Below are positions 45,726-55,340 of a stretch of 64,000 bases of DNA, piece after piece. Below the pieces are notes generated by a model that was not told the DNA's origin, did not search any database, and was given only the letters and a program-made list of their open reading frames with translations. The stretch is taken from the NCBI RefSeq assembly GCF_013085545.1, contig NZ_CP039543.1:992001-1056000 (forward strand). Direction: 5' to 3'. The DNA is from Oceanidesulfovibrio marinus (GTDB lineage: Bacteria; Desulfobacterota; Desulfovibrionia; Desulfovibrionales; Desulfovibrionaceae). The first letter of the stretch is position 1, and each line of letters begins with the position of its first letter. A program made the position numbers and the translations under genes.

Positions 45726-46274
45726 GCGCCCGCTTCTCAGGATATCCCCTCCTGCTCCGCGCCCTCCACGTCACTTACAGAACAAATTCATTCGGCCTTC
45801 TTCTCCCCGGCTCGGCTATATACAGCACCGATTTTGTCTTCGGCATGGCAAGCGGGTTGTTGATCGATTGAGTGTTACTGAAGTTTTTATTGTATTACGC
45901 AACCGCCATACGCCCTGAACGCGATAATCGAGTGGATATAAGTTGTTGTGGCGGTTCGTTTTCGCTTGCTCGAGAATGGGTACATATCGGCCCCAGAAGC
46001 CACCGATCCGGTGCAAAATCATGCCCTTCTAAAGAGGGATTCCCTATTGACCTTGTGTTTCTTTCGGCATAGATAGAGCATATAAATAATTGCTGTAATT
46101 TTACACAGGGTGTAACACGGGCGCATTGATATCTCGAATGACGCCCAAGTTTGGGAGGATAGGTTACAAGTCTCATCGGACCAGTCGTTCAAGATTTTCC
46201 CGGCTCAGCCGGGCGTTCCCTGGCAGGAGCGTGTCCTCTCAGGACGATAACCACTAGCGGACGGAGGTAGCCTG
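45726..46274 (+). promoter_or_regulatory. 549-base regulatory region before the hydrogenase genes
   Basis: No gene is supported, although short open frames exist. This is the leader and promoter region of hynBA. It is AT-richer than its surroundings, which may itself indicate regulatory DNA. Near 46199-46244 lie two short perfect hairpins (CCCGGC TCA GCCGGG and GTCCT CTC AGGAC). GGACGGAGG lies 6-14 bases before the ATG at 46275. A TGGCA...TTG sequence at 45846-45859 resembles a sigma-54 promoter but lacks the invariant GC at -12, so I do not call it. Confidence 0.5.
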
Positions 46275-47219
46275 ATGAAATTGTACGTTGGTCTCGGACG
46301 AGATGGTGCAGAGGAACGCCTCGAGCAAAGAGGTGTCACTCGCCGTGACTTCATGAAGTTCTGCACGGCGGTTGCAGCGGCCATGGGTATGGGCCCCGCC
46401 TTTGCGCCCAAGGTCGCCGAAGCCCTTACATCCAAAAAGAGGCCGTCCGTGGTCTACTTGCACAACGCCGAGTGCACCGGTTGTTCGGAAGCCGTTCTCC
46501 GGACCACGGATCCGTTTATCGACGAACTGATTCTCGACACCATCTCCATGGACTACCATGAGACTCTCATGGCCGGCGCCGGCGAGGCTGTCGAGGAAGC
46601 CCTGCACGAAGCCATCAAGCACGACTTCGTCTGCGTTATCGAGGGCGGTCTCCCCACCGGAGACGGTGGCGTTTACGGCAAGATCGCCGGCAAGACCATG
46701 CTGGAGATGTGCTCCGAAATCGCCCCCAAAGCTCAAGCTGTCATCGCCATCGGCAACTGCGCCTGCTTCGGCGGCGTCCAGGCTGCCGCTCCCAACCCGA
46801 CGGCCGCCAAGGGCGTCATGGACGCTCTCGGACCGCTGGGCGTCACCCCCATCAACATCGCAGGCTGCCCGCCAAACCCCATCAACTTCGTCGGCACCGT
46901 GGTTCACTACCTGACCAAGGGCCTGCCCGAGCTCGACGGCTTGAACCGCCCCGTGCTGTTCTACGGCGAGACCGTGCACGACAACTGTCCCCGCATTAAA
47001 CACTTTGAGGCCGGTGAGTTCGCCCCGTCTTTTGGCTCCGAAGAAGCCAAGAAGGGCTACTGCCTCTATGAACTGGGCTGCAAGGGTCCCATGACCTACA
47101 ACAACTGCCCCAAGGTCCTCTTCAACCAGACCAACTGGCCCGTGCAAGCAGGCCACCCCTGCATCGGCTGCTCCGAGCCCAACTTCTGGGATCAGAACTC
47201 TCCGTTCTACGAAATGTAG
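46275..47219 (+). CDS. hynB: periplasmic [NiFe] hydrogenase small subunit
   Basis: A 314-residue electron-transfer subunit with three Fe-S clusters. A twin-arginine signal ([17 protein letters not shown]) exports the folded complex to the periplasm. Mature-protein motifs are [15 protein letters not shown] (proximal cluster), [15 protein letters not shown] and [11 protein letters not shown]. The His/Cys set [17 protein letters not shown] leads to the ending [13 protein letters not shown] (medial and distal clusters). This is the D. gigas/D. vulgaris-type sequence. Gene order small-large-protease-HypC is complete. It follows a long structured leader. Confidence 0.97.
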   Translation: MKLYVGLGRDGAEERLEQRGVTRRDFMKFCTAVAAAMGMGPAFAPKVAEALTSKKRPSVVYLHNAECTGCSEAVLRTTDPFIDELILDTISMDYHETLMAGAGEAVEEALHEAIKHDFVCVIEGGLPTGDGGVYGKIAGKTMLEMCSEIAPKAQAVIAIGNCACFGGVQAAAPNPTAAKGVMDALGPLGVTPINIAGCPPNPINFVGTVVHYLTKGLPELDGLNRPVLFYGETVHDNCPRIKHFEAGEFAPSFGSEEAKKGYCLYELGCKGPMTYNNCPKVLFNQTNWPVQAGHPCIGCSEPNFWDQNSPFYEM

Positions 47220-47292
47220 TTCCGAGAGCTACTTGATCAGCAACGTGTGACCTTACTCGTTTCATTAGAGCAGACACTAAGGAGAAAGATAT

Positions 47293-48957
47293 ATGGCAGC
47301 CCCTCAAAGCGATTATAACGGGAAGGTGGTCATTGACCCGATCACCCGAATCGAGGGTCACCTCCGCATCGAAGTGGAGGTTGAGAATGGCAAAGTTAAG
47401 GATGCATGGTCCAGCTCCACGCTCTTCCGCGGTCTCGAGATCATCCTCAAAGGCCGTGACCCCCGCGACGCTCAGCACTTCACCCAGCGCTCCTGCGGTG
47501 TGTGCACGTACGTGCACGCCCTCGCCTCCACCCGCTGCGTGGACAACGCCATCGGCGTGAAGATCCCTGAGAACGCGACCATCATGCGCAACCTCGTGCT
47601 GGCTTCCCAGTTCCTGCACGACCATATCGTCCATTTCTATCACCTCCACGCCCTGGACTGGGTGGATGTCACCAACGCGCTGAACGCCGACCCGAAAAAG
47701 GCGGCCGAGATCGCCAACAGCATCTCCCCCCGTCCCACCAAGGCCGAAGACCTCAAGGCCGTTCAGGACAAGCTGAAAGCCTTCGTGGACAGCGGCCAGC
47801 TCGGCATCTTCACCAACGCCTACTTCCTGGGCGGACACCCGGCCTACGTTCTGCCGGCGGAAGTTGACCTCATCGCCACGGCCCACTACCTTGAGGCTCT
47901 GCGCCTCCAGGTCAAGGCGGCCCGCGCCATGGCCATCTTCGGCGCCAAGAACCCGCACACCCAGTTCACCGTGGCCGGCGGCTGTACCAACTACGATGCC
48001 CTGCGCCCCGAGCGCGTGGCCGAGTTCATGTCCCTGTTCAAGGAGACCAAGAAGTTCGTCGACGAGGTCTACATCCCCGACCTGCTCGCCGTGGCTTCCT
48101 ACTACAAGGACTGGGCCGGCATCGGCGGCACCACCAACTTCATGAGCTTCGGCGAGTTCCCCACCGACGAGTACGACCTCAACAGCCGGTACATCCCGCA
48201 GGGCGTCCTCTTCGACCGCGATCTCTCCAAGCCCATGGACTTCAACCCCGATGACATCAAAGAGCACGTCCGCTACAGCTGGTACGAAGGCTCCGAAGCC
48301 CGCCATCCCTACAATGGCGTGACCGAGCCCAAGTACACGGACATGCACGGTGACGGCCGCTACTCCTGGATGAAGGCTCCCCGCTACCAGGACAAGTCCA
48401 TCGAGGTCGGCCCCCTGGCTACCATGCTCGTGGGCTACGCCAAGGGCCAGCCCGAGATCAAGAAGACCGTGGACATGGTCCTCGCCCACCTGAACGTCGG
48501 CCCCGAGGCTCTGTTCTCCACCCTGGGCCGCACCGCTGGCCGCGGCATCGAGACCGTGGTCATCGCCAACCAGATCGAGTCCTGGGTCAACAAGCTGCAG
48601 GCGAACGTTTCCTCCGGCAACACCGACCTGTACACCGATTGGGAATGGCCCAAGGAGTCCGAGGGCGTGGGCTTTGTCAACGCTCCCCGCGGCGGCCTGA
48701 GCCACTGGATCAAGCAGAAGGACGGCGTGATCGAGAACTTCCAGCTCGTGGTGCCCTCCACCTGGAACCTCGGCCCGCGCGATGAAAGCGGCGCCCTCAG
48801 CCCGGTTGAGGAAGCCCTTGTCGGCACCCCCATCGCCGATCCTAAGCGCCCTGTGGAAGTGCTCCGCACCGTCCACTCCTACGATCCCTGCATCGCCTGC
48901 GGCGTGCACATCATCGACTCCGAGTCCAACGAGACCTACAAGTTCAAGGTCCTGTAG
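47293..48957 (+). CDS. hynA: periplasmic [NiFe] hydrogenase large subunit
   Basis: A 554-residue catalytic subunit carrying the Ni-Fe(CN)2CO centre. The N-terminal pair of nickel-binding cysteines is in QRSCGVCTYVHA. DPITRIEGHLRIE lies upstream and the C-terminal pair is DPCIACGVH, with the residues after His removed by the maturation protease (VHIIDSESN...KFKVL). No Sec residue is present: both C-terminal positions are Cys, so it is an Ni-Fe and not an Ni-Fe-Se enzyme. It lacks its own signal and is exported with HynB. A clear terminator follows, before the protease gene. Confidence 0.97.
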   Translation: MAAPQSDYNGKVVIDPITRIEGHLRIEVEVENGKVKDAWSSSTLFRGLEIILKGRDPRDAQHFTQRSCGVCTYVHALASTRCVDNAIGVKIPENATIMRNLVLASQFLHDHIVHFYHLHALDWVDVTNALNADPKKAAEIANSISPRPTKAEDLKAVQDKLKAFVDSGQLGIFTNAYFLGGHPAYVLPAEVDLIATAHYLEALRLQVKAARAMAIFGAKNPHTQFTVAGGCTNYDALRPERVAEFMSLFKETKKFVDEVYIPDLLAVASYYKDWAGIGGTTNFMSFGEFPTDEYDLNSRYIPQGVLFDRDLSKPMDFNPDDIKEHVRYSWYEGSEARHPYNGVTEPKYTDMHGDGRYSWMKAPRYQDKSIEVGPLATMLVGYAKGQPEIKKTVDMVLAHLNVGPEALFSTLGRTAGRGIETVVIANQIESWVNKLQANVSSGNTDLYTDWEWPKESEGVGFVNAPRGGLSHWIKQKDGVIENFQLVVPSTWNLGPRDESGALSPVEEALVGTPIADPKRPVEVLRTVHSYDPCIACGVHIIDSESNETYKFKVL

Positions 48958-48980
48958 CTCGGCCGGTTCAACCAACATAA

Positions 48981-49016
48981 AAGCGGGAGCCCGGTCCTCC
49001 GGGTTCCCGCTTTTTT
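48981..49016 (+). terminator. intrinsic terminator after hynA
   Basis: A 14-bp near-perfect stem (48981-48994 with 48999-49012), a 4-base loop, and a run of T's. It separates the two structural genes from the protease and HypC genes, so those must depend on read-through or a further promoter. Confidence 0.93.
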
Positions 49017-49034
49017 ACACCACACATATTTTTT

Positions 49035-49544
49035 ATGTTCGACGATACCAACAGCAGCGATACCAAAATTCTCGTTCTCGGCGTGGGCAACATTCTCTAC
49101 ACCGACGAAGGCATCGGCGTGCGGCTCGTCGAAAAGCTCGAAGCCGAGTACCAGCCTTCGCCCAATGTCGAGCTCCTGGACGGCGGCACCCTCGGCACCA
49201 AGCTCATGGACTTCATCATGCGCTGCGACCAGCTCATCGTGGTCGACGCCGTTCTGGGCAACGACAAGCCCGGCTCCATCTACCACTTCGACGGCGAAGA
49301 GCTGCGCAAATCCCTTGCCTTCAAAAACTCCTTGCACCAGACAGATCTCCTGGATACGCTCGTCATGTGCGACCTTGCCGGCCACCGGCCCAATGCCGTA
49401 ATCGTCGGCATGGAGCCTGAAGACTACCAGAGCATGGCGGTCGAAATTACCGAGACGTGCAAGGCGCGTCAGGACGCACTGGTCGAGGCTGTCATCAACG
49501 AGGTCCAAAAACACGGCGGGACCCTCACCCGCCGGAATGCATAG
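49035..49544 (+). CDS. hydrogenase maturation protease
   Basis: A 169-residue endopeptidase of the HyaD/HupD/HynC family. It removes the C-terminal peptide of the HynA precursor after nickel insertion. The opening ILVLGVGNILYTDEGIGVRLVEKL holds the nickel-sensing Glu, and the other ligands are an Asp near residue 71 (IVVDAV) and a His near residue 101 (NSLHQTDLLDTL). Each is in the family position. Placement just after hynA, with HypC following, fits. The ATG at 49035 is taken with no strong Shine-Dalgarno visible. Confidence 0.94.
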   Translation: MFDDTNSSDTKILVLGVGNILYTDEGIGVRLVEKLEAEYQPSPNVELLDGGTLGTKLMDFIMRCDQLIVVDAVLGNDKPGSIYHFDGEELRKSLAFKNSLHQTDLLDTLVMCDLAGHRPNAVIVGMEPEDYQSMAVEITETCKARQDALVEAVINEVQKHGGTLTRRNA

Positions 49545-49555
49545 AGGCGTTTCTT

Positions 49556-49804
49556 ATGTGTCTGGCAATTCCTGCAAAGATCGTGGACATCGAGGAAGGC
49601 GTGGCCAACTGCCGCGTCGGCGACAGCGACACCTTTATTAAGGTATCCCTCATGCTTATGGATGGCGCCGTAGAGCCAGGCGAGTACCTCATCGTCCACG
49701 CCGGTTTTGCATTGCGAAAGCTCGACGAGAAGGAAGCGCTGGAAACGCTGCAAATCCTGCGCGATATGGCCGAGCTGCAATCCGGCGAGCAGGCCGGGTT
49801 CTGA
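49556..49804 (+). CDS. hypC: HypC/HybG/HupF hydrogenase chaperone
   Basis: An 82-residue accessory protein that carries the Fe(CN)2CO unit with HypD and delivers it to the hydrogenase precursor. The diagnostic start MCLAIPAKIVDIE has the essential Cys2, and the later HAGFALRKLDEKEAL is the family ending. The ATG at 49556 is 12 bases after the protease stop, so the two are co-transcribed. HypA, B, D, E and F are not in this window. Confidence 0.95.
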   Translation: MCLAIPAKIVDIEEGVANCRVGDSDTFIKVSLMLMDGAVEPGEYLIVHAGFALRKLDEKEALETLQILRDMAELQSGEQAGF

Positions 49805-49849
49805 CCCTCTGAATATTCCGGCGCCGCAACCGGCGCTTGGTGTTTCGCC

Positions 49850-50353
49850 ATGTCCGACCCCCTGCCGACGACCGGCCCCTTTCTGCGGGTCTTCGTCTAC
49901 GGGACCCTGAAATGCGGGTATAACAACCACGCCAGCCTTTGTCACGGCTATGCCAGCCGCTCCACGGGAGTTGTGCGCGGACGCGTGTTTGATAGACCCG
50001 AAGGCTGCCCCACGCTATTTATCCCCATGGAGGACGTGCTCGCCCCCGGCGGCGCGGACCTCGCAGCCGATTGCCGGCTCCCGGAGAACGCCCTCCCGCC
50101 CCTCGACACGAACGCCGCGCTCACGCCCCCGCCCACCCCATGGCGGCACGTGGCCGGCGAGATATTCACCTTTCACGACGGTCCGGACCGTCTGCGCCGC
50201 CTGGACATCCTGGAGGATTTCTATCCCGGCGAGCCGTCCGAGTACTGCCGCGTCGTTCTTCCCGTTCGCACCAGCCATGGAAGTGTTCCCTGCTGGGCGT
50301 ACATTTCACCCCACTCGGCCCGTTTCCAGGCCGAATACTCGGAATCGACATGA
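49850..50353 (+). CDS. gamma-glutamylcyclotransferase-like (AIG2) protein
   Basis: A 167-residue protein. The family signature VYGTLKCGYNN (YGSLK-like) near residue 17 binds substrate. The catalytic Glu is likely in DILEDFYPGEPSEY, the usual E-x-Y region. GGCT/AIG2 proteins form 5-oxoproline from gamma-glutamyl amines. A 40-residue stretch in the middle (residues 60-100) is Pro/Ala-rich and atypical, perhaps a loop. Its stop overlaps the aminotransferase start by four bases (ATGA). Confidence 0.85.
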   Translation: MSDPLPTTGPFLRVFVYGTLKCGYNNHASLCHGYASRSTGVVRGRVFDRPEGCPTLFIPMEDVLAPGGADLAADCRLPENALPPLDTNAALTPPPTPWRHVAGEIFTFHDGPDRLRRLDILEDFYPGEPSEYCRVVLPVRTSHGSVPCWAYISPHSARFQAEYSEST

Positions 50354-51552
50354 CTACATCCCACACCACCCCATGGGCAGCGTCCAGGCTCGCCGCCGTG
50401 CGGCCTTCCTTTATCCGCGAAATCCTCAAGGTCACGGAAGACCCGACCGTTATTTCCTTTGCCGGCGGCCTGCCCAACCCCGATCTCTTTCCCCTGCAGG
50501 CCATTGAGGAAGCCGCTGCCCGCGTACTCCGGGACGAAGGTACGCAGGCCCTCCAGTACTCCACCACCGAGGGCTTTCTGCCCCTGCGCGAATGGATCGC
50601 GGCGCGTTACGCCAGGCGCGGCGTCACGGTCCATCCGGACGATATTCTCATCACCACCGGCTCCCAGCAGGGCCTCGACCTCATCGGCAAGTGCTTCATC
50701 GACACCGGCGAGGCCGTGATGCTGGAGCGGCCCGGCTACCTCGGCGCCATCCAGGCCTTTGCGTTCATGGAGCCGCGCTTCTGCACCGTGCCGCTGGAGG
50801 ACGACGGCCCGGATATCGACGCCATGGCTGCGACGCTCGGAAGCGACGCCCCCACGGTGTTCTATGCGGTGCCCAACTTCCAGAACCCCTCGGGCGTAAC
50901 CTGGTCCGGCGAGAAACGCGCCGCAGCAGCCAAGCTGCTGGAAGGTTCGCAGACCCTGTTTGTGGAGGACGATCCCTACGGCGAGCTCCGCTTCTCCGGC
51001 ACCTCGCACCCCCCTGTAGGCTCGATGCTCGCCCCGGACCGGCGTATCATGCTCGGCTCGTTCTCCAAGGTCGCCTCGCCCGGCATGCGCGTGGGCTGGC
51101 TCGTGGCCGGTCCTGCGCTGCGCGGCCACCTGGTCACGGCCAAGCAGGCCGCGGACCTGCACACCTCCACGCTCACGCAGCGCATCCTGGCCCGGTTCCT
51201 GGCGGACAACGACCTGGACTCGCACATCGCCAAAATTCGCGAGGCATACGGCCATCACGCCAAGGTCATGATCCAGGCCATGGAGCAGTACTTTCCGGAT
51301 GACGTGAAGTTCACCCGGCCCGAAGGTGGCATGTTCCTCTGGGTCACGCTGCCCCAGGGCTGCTCGTCCATGGACCTGTTCGAGAAGGCCATCGAGGCCA
51401 AGGTCGCCTTTGTGCCCGGCGCGCCCTTCTACGTGGACGGCAGCGGCGGGAACACCCTGCGCGTCAACTTCTCCAACGCCAACGAGGCCATGATCGAGGA
51501 AGGCGTGCGCCGCCTGGCCGGCTGCCTGGAATCGTATCTCGCCGCATGTTGA
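50350..51552 (+). CDS. PLP-dependent aminotransferase (class I/II, 2-aminoadipate type)
   Basis: A 400-residue fold-type I aminotransferase. ISFAGGLPNPDLFP opens the substrate-binding region, ILITTGSQQGLDLIGKCFIDTGE places PLP, and NFQNPSGVTW contains the Asn/Asp segment. VEDDPYGELRF precedes the Schiff-base Lys in MLGSFSKVASPGMRVGW. The Arg ligand for the substrate carboxylate is in NTLRVNFSN. It resembles LysN/2-aminoadipate-type and aromatic aminotransferases, and the substrate is not fixed by sequence. It is coupled to the preceding gene. Confidence 0.9.
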   Translation: MTTSHTTPWAASRLAAVRPSFIREILKVTEDPTVISFAGGLPNPDLFPLQAIEEAAARVLRDEGTQALQYSTTEGFLPLREWIAARYARRGVTVHPDDILITTGSQQGLDLIGKCFIDTGEAVMLERPGYLGAIQAFAFMEPRFCTVPLEDDGPDIDAMAATLGSDAPTVFYAVPNFQNPSGVTWSGEKRAAAAKLLEGSQTLFVEDDPYGELRFSGTSHPPVGSMLAPDRRIMLGSFSKVASPGMRVGWLVAGPALRGHLVTAKQAADLHTSTLTQRILARFLADNDLDSHIAKIREAYGHHAKVMIQAMEQYFPDDVKFTRPEGGMFLWVTLPQGCSSMDLFEKAIEAKVAFVPGAPFYVDGSGGNTLRVNFSNANEAMIEEGVRRLAGCLESYLAAC

Positions 51553-51560
51553 GTGTGTTC

Positions 51561-51588
51561 TTGACTTTACGGCGTGCTTGCATAATCT
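51561..51588 (+). promoter_or_regulatory. probable promoter of ileS
   Basis: TTGACT (-35, five of six) at 51561-51566, a 16-base spacer and TAATCT at 51583-51588. The weak -10 hexamer lowers confidence. It leads into the gap before the ileS ATG at 51667. Confidence 0.4.
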
Positions 51589-51666
51589 TTTTTGTTTTGT
51601 CCCGCTGAAGGGATTTTTCCATCAGTTTCCACCCACGGACCCCCATTCTCCGGGAGCCGAATTTAC

Positions 51667-54516
51667 ATGAGCGATTATAAAAAAACACTGCACCTTCCCA
51701 AGACAAGCTTCCCCATGAAGGCCAACCTCAAGCAGCGCGAGCCCGAGATGCTCAAGCGCTGGGAGGAGGCGAACGCCTACGAGGCCATGGTTCAGGCCTC
51801 CGGCGCAGAAGGCGAATATGTGCTGCACGACGGCCCGCCCTACGCCAACGGCCATATCCACCTCGGCACCGCCCTGAACAAGGTGCTCAAGGACATTATC
51901 GTCAAGAGCCGCAACATGATGGGCTATGCCTCGCAGTACGTCCCTGGCTGGGACTGCCACGGCCTGCCCATCGAGCATAAGGTTGCCCTGGAGCTCAAGG
52001 AAAAGGGCAAGGTGCTGCCGCCCCTGGCCGTACGCAAGCGCTGCCGCGACTACGCCTCCAAGTTCCTGGACATCCAGCGCAAGGAGTTCAAGCGCCTGGG
52101 CGTGATGGGCGTGTGGGACAATCCCTACCAGACCATGAACCCCAGCTACGAGGCCGCCACGGCCGGCGAGTTGGCCAAGTTCATGGGCCAGGGCTCCGTG
52201 GCCCGCAACAAGAAGCCCATCCACTGGTGCCTCTCCTGCCAGACCGCCCTGGCCGAAGCCGAGGTGGAGTACGCGCCGCACAAGTCGCCCTCCATCTACG
52301 TGGCCTTCCCCATGGATACGGACAGCGAGAACAGCGAAAAGTTCAACGCCCTGTTCCCGGGCGCGGATATCGAGAAAACCTCGGCCGTCATCTGGACCAC
52401 CACGCCGTGGACCATTCCGGACAACATGGCCGTGGCTGCGCATCCGGAGTTCGAGTACGTCCTGGTATCCGCCGACGGCGCCAACTACATCGTTGCCAAG
52501 GAGCTGGTGGAGGACCTGGCCGGCACCTTTGGCTGGAAAGACTGGTCCGTCCAGGCCGAGGCCATCGGCGAGAAGCTGGAAGGTCTGGTGGCGCGCCATC
52601 CGTTCTTCGACCGCCTCTCGCCCATCGTCCTGGGCCTGCACGTAACGCTTGAGGCCGGCACCGGCCTGGTTCACACCGCGCCCGGTCACGGCCGCGAAGA
52701 CTACGACACAGGCCTGGCCTACGGTCTGGAAATCCTTTCGCCCATGGACGACTGCGGCCGCTTCCTGGAAAGCGTGGAGCACTTTGCCGGGCTCAACGTC
52801 TGGGAGGCCAACCCCAAGGTCATCGAGCTCTTGGAGTCCAAGGGCCGGCTGCTGGCCCAGTCCAGAGTGGAGCACTCCTACCCCCACTGCTGGCGCTGCA
52901 AGGAGCCGGTCATCTTCCGAGCCACCACCCAGTGGTTCATCACCATGGAGACCAACGACCTCAGAAAGAAGGCGCTCAACGCCATCGACAACGATGTGCG
53001 CTGGATTCCCTCCTGGGGCCGCGAACGCATCCATAATATGGTCGCCAACCGGCCGGACTGGTGCATCTCCCGCCAGCGCACCTGGGGCGTGCCCATCGTG
53101 GCCCTGCTCTGCGAGGCGTGCGACGAGGCGTTCTTCGACCAGGCATGGGTGGAAGCGGTTGTTTCCCACTTCGAAACCCACGAGCGCGGCTGCGACTACT
53201 GGTTCGAGGCCGAGATCGAGGAGCTGCTCAAGCTGCCCGGCGCGCCCAAGGCGTGTCCCCACTGCGGCGCATCCAAATGGAAGAAGGAAACCGACATCCT
53301 GGACGTCTGGTTCGACTCCGGCACCAGCTTCGCCGCCGTGGTGGAGAAGCGTCCGGAGTGCCGCTACCCGGCCGACCTCTATCTGGAAGGCTCGGACCAA
53401 CACCGCGGCTGGTTCCACTCCTCGCTGCTGGCCTCCGTGGGCAACCGCGGCCAGGCCCCGTACAAGGCCGTGCTCACTCACGGCTACGTGGTGGACGGCG
53501 AAGGCAAGAAGCAGTCCAAGTCCGTGGGCAACGTGGTGGCCCCGCAGGAGATCATCGACCAGTACGGCGCCGAGATCCTGCGCATGTGGGTGGCCAGCGT
53601 GGATTACACCGAGGACGTGCGCATCTCCGAGGAGATCATGAGCCGCCTGGTGGACGCCTACCGCCGCATCCGCAACACCACACGCTATCTGCTGGGCAAC
53701 CTGCAGGACTTCACTCCCGAGGACGCCGTGGCGGACGCAGACCTTCTGCCGCTGGACCGCTACGCCCTGGAGCTGGCGGCCCGCAGCCGCCGCAGGAACC
53801 GCGCCGGGTACGAGAACTACGAGTTCCACCGCGTGTTCCACAACATCCACAACGCCTGCGTCACGGACCTCTCGGCCTTCTATCTGGACTGCGTCAAGGA
53901 TCGCCTCTACGCCTCCAGGGCCGACTCCAAGGAGCGCCGCTCCGCGCAGACCGTGCTCTGGAAGACGCTGCTGTGGCTGCTGGCGGACATGGCTCCCATC
54001 CTCAGCTTTACTGCGGAAGAGGCCTTTGGCCATCTGCCGGACGCCTTACGGCCGGATATCTCCACGGTCTTCGCTCTGCAGGCGCCCGAGCTGCCCGAGC
54101 CACTGGACGGCCCGGAATTGGAAGCCTTCGAGACCCTGGCCGCCGTGCGCGCCGAGGTGACCAAGGCCATCGAGCCGCACCGCAAGTCCGGCCACATCGG
54201 CCATTCTCTCTCCGCCGTGGTCACGCTGTACGCTTCGGACGAGCTGCGCTCGACCCTGGAGTCCACCGGCGCGGACCTGACCGAGGTGTTCATCGTCTCG
54301 GGCGCTAAGCTTGCGCCCCTTGCCGATGCGCCCGCTGACGCCACCGAGGCCGAGGATGTGGAAGGGCTGAAGATCGCCGTGGAGCAGGCTTCCGGCGAGA
54401 AGTGCGAGCGCTGCTGGAAAACGGCTCCGGACGTTGCAAAGCGCGAGGCCGTGGGCGAAGAGGTGCCGGAAGGCTCCATGTGCTCCCGCTGTGCCACGGC
54501 TGTGGGCACGAAGTAG
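51667..54516 (+). CDS. ileS: isoleucyl-tRNA synthetase
   Basis: A 949-residue class I synthetase. [18 protein letters not shown] is the HIGH-type motif. The editing (CP1) domain contains TTPWTIPDN, and [14 protein letters not shown] lies before the KMSKS-type loop. That loop reads KKQSKSVGN, a variant with Gln in place of Met. The C-terminal zinc segment CERCWK...CSRC is present. The ATG at 51667 ([17 protein letters not shown]) matches the family start. lspA follows at 15 bases, a common gene order. Confidence 0.97.
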   Translation: MSDYKKTLHLPKTSFPMKANLKQREPEMLKRWEEANAYEAMVQASGAEGEYVLHDGPPYANGHIHLGTALNKVLKDIIVKSRNMMGYASQYVPGWDCHGLPIEHKVALELKEKGKVLPPLAVRKRCRDYASKFLDIQRKEFKRLGVMGVWDNPYQTMNPSYEAATAGELAKFMGQGSVARNKKPIHWCLSCQTALAEAEVEYAPHKSPSIYVAFPMDTDSENSEKFNALFPGADIEKTSAVIWTTTPWTIPDNMAVAAHPEFEYVLVSADGANYIVAKELVEDLAGTFGWKDWSVQAEAIGEKLEGLVARHPFFDRLSPIVLGLHVTLEAGTGLVHTAPGHGREDYDTGLAYGLEILSPMDDCGRFLESVEHFAGLNVWEANPKVIELLESKGRLLAQSRVEHSYPHCWRCKEPVIFRATTQWFITMETNDLRKKALNAIDNDVRWIPSWGRERIHNMVANRPDWCISRQRTWGVPIVALLCEACDEAFFDQAWVEAVVSHFETHERGCDYWFEAEIEELLKLPGAPKACPHCGASKWKKETDILDVWFDSGTSFAAVVEKRPECRYPADLYLEGSDQHRGWFHSSLLASVGNRGQAPYKAVLTHGYVVDGEGKKQSKSVGNVVAPQEIIDQYGAEILRMWVASVDYTEDVRISEEIMSRLVDAYRRIRNTTRYLLGNLQDFTPEDAVADADLLPLDRYALELAARSRRRNRAGYENYEFHRVFHNIHNACVTDLSAFYLDCVKDRLYASRADSKERRSAQTVLWKTLLWLLADMAPILSFTAEEAFGHLPDALRPDISTVFALQAPELPEPLDGPELEAFETLAAVRAEVTKAIEPHRKSGHIGHSLSAVVTLYASDELRSTLESTGADLTEVFIVSGAKLAPLADAPADATEAEDVEGLKIAVEQASGEKCERCWKTAPDVAKREAVGEEVPEGSMCSRCATAVGTK

Positions 54517-54531
54517 CTGTAATTACGAACC

Positions 54532-55062
54532 ATGAACCGCCGTCTTGCATACGCCGTTCTGCCCGCCGCGGCCGTGGTGCTTGTTGATCAGCTCAGCAAG
54601 CAGATCATCGCCGCGACGGTGCAGCCGTATGCGGAGCGAATCGCCGTGATTCCGGGGTTCTTCGATATCGTCCACGTGCACAACACCGGGGCGGCGTTCA
54701 GCTTCCTGGCGCAGGGCTCCGGCTGGCAGCGCTGGTTCTTCGTGGCGGCGTCTGTTCTGGCGATAATCATCCTGGCCGGAATGATCGCGCGAACCGCGCT
54801 CGGCCAGAAGCTCACCCTGCTCACCCTGGGCCTGATCCTGGGCGGTGCGGCAGGCAACCTCGTGGACCGGCTCTTCATCGGCCACGTCATCGACTTTATC
54901 GATGTCTACGTGGGCTCGTACCACTGGCCGGCTTTCAATGTCGCGGACAGCGCCATCTCCGTCGGCGTTTTCGGGCTGCTTCTGCTCATCATCACGGGCA
55001 AGGAACGCCGTTTCGCCCCTCCAGAGACCGGACCCAATCTCCGCAAGGAGCGGAATCAATGA
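54532..55062 (+). CDS. lspA: lipoprotein signal peptidase (signal peptidase II)
   Basis: A 176-residue four-helix inner-membrane aspartyl protease that cuts lipoprotein signal peptides. Motifs are VDQLSKQII, HVHNTGAAFSFL, the catalytic region GGAAGNLVDRLFIGHVIDFID and AFNVADSAISVG with the two Asp residues. Length is normal. It is directly after ileS and overlaps the next gene by four bases (ATGA). It would process the lipoproteins in this window (bamD, the 344-residue protein, cpoB-like). Confidence 0.96.
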   Translation: MNRRLAYAVLPAAAVVLVDQLSKQIIAATVQPYAERIAVIPGFFDIVHVHNTGAAFSFLAQGSGWQRWFFVAASVLAIIILAGMIARTALGQKLTLLTLGLILGGAAGNLVDRLFIGHVIDFIDVYVGSYHWPAFNVADSAISVGVFGLLLLIITGKERRFAPPETGPNLRKERNQ

Positions 55063-55262
55063 CGAACAGCTGGATTCTGACGGCCCTTATCCTGGCCCTT
55101 CCCATCATTCCGAATCTGTGGTCTATTTGGCACATATTCTACAGGGATTTTCCCTCGCCCACGGAAAAGCTCGCCTGGCTCGGTGTCGCCGTGTTCATTC
55201 CCGTTCTCGGCGGCATCATTTACATTCTGGTGGGACGGCGGCGCGCTCGCAAGCCCGCCTGA
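55059..55262 (+). CDS. small two-helix membrane protein (PLDc_N-like)
   Basis: A 67-residue protein with two transmembrane helices (ILTALILALPIIPNLWSIWHIF and LAWLGVAVFIPVLGGIIYILVG), ending in a basic tail. The helix-loop-helix with a G-G-x-x-Y-x-x-x-GR pattern resembles the PLDc_N family, the N-terminal membrane part of cardiolipin synthase. As a stand-alone unit its role is unknown. It is translationally coupled to lspA. Confidence 0.75.
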   Translation: MTNSWILTALILALPIIPNLWSIWHIFYRDFPSPTEKLAWLGVAVFIPVLGGIIYILVGRRRARKPA

Positions 55263-55340
55263 GCCCCAAAGCAAGGTGCGACAACTTCCGTGCGGCACTG
55301 TCTCATTCCGATTGACGCCAATTTCATCGAGAGGACCCTC

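Noticed and set aside
45846-45859. A sigma-54-like promoter before the hydrogenase genes.
   Set aside because: The -24 GG is present but the -12 GC reads GT, and the distance to the gene is long. Not enough to call.
45668-46072. Several short overlapping open frames between rho and hynB.
   Set aside because: No Shine-Dalgarno, no motifs, frames start in or just after the rho terminator.
47122-48978. A 618-codon open frame on minus opposite hynA.
   Set aside because: A shadow of the hydrogenase large subunit; repetitive Val/Gly/His content and no family signal.
51622-54033. An 803-codon open frame on minus opposite ileS.
   Set aside because: A shadow frame of the synthetase; no supporting start signal.
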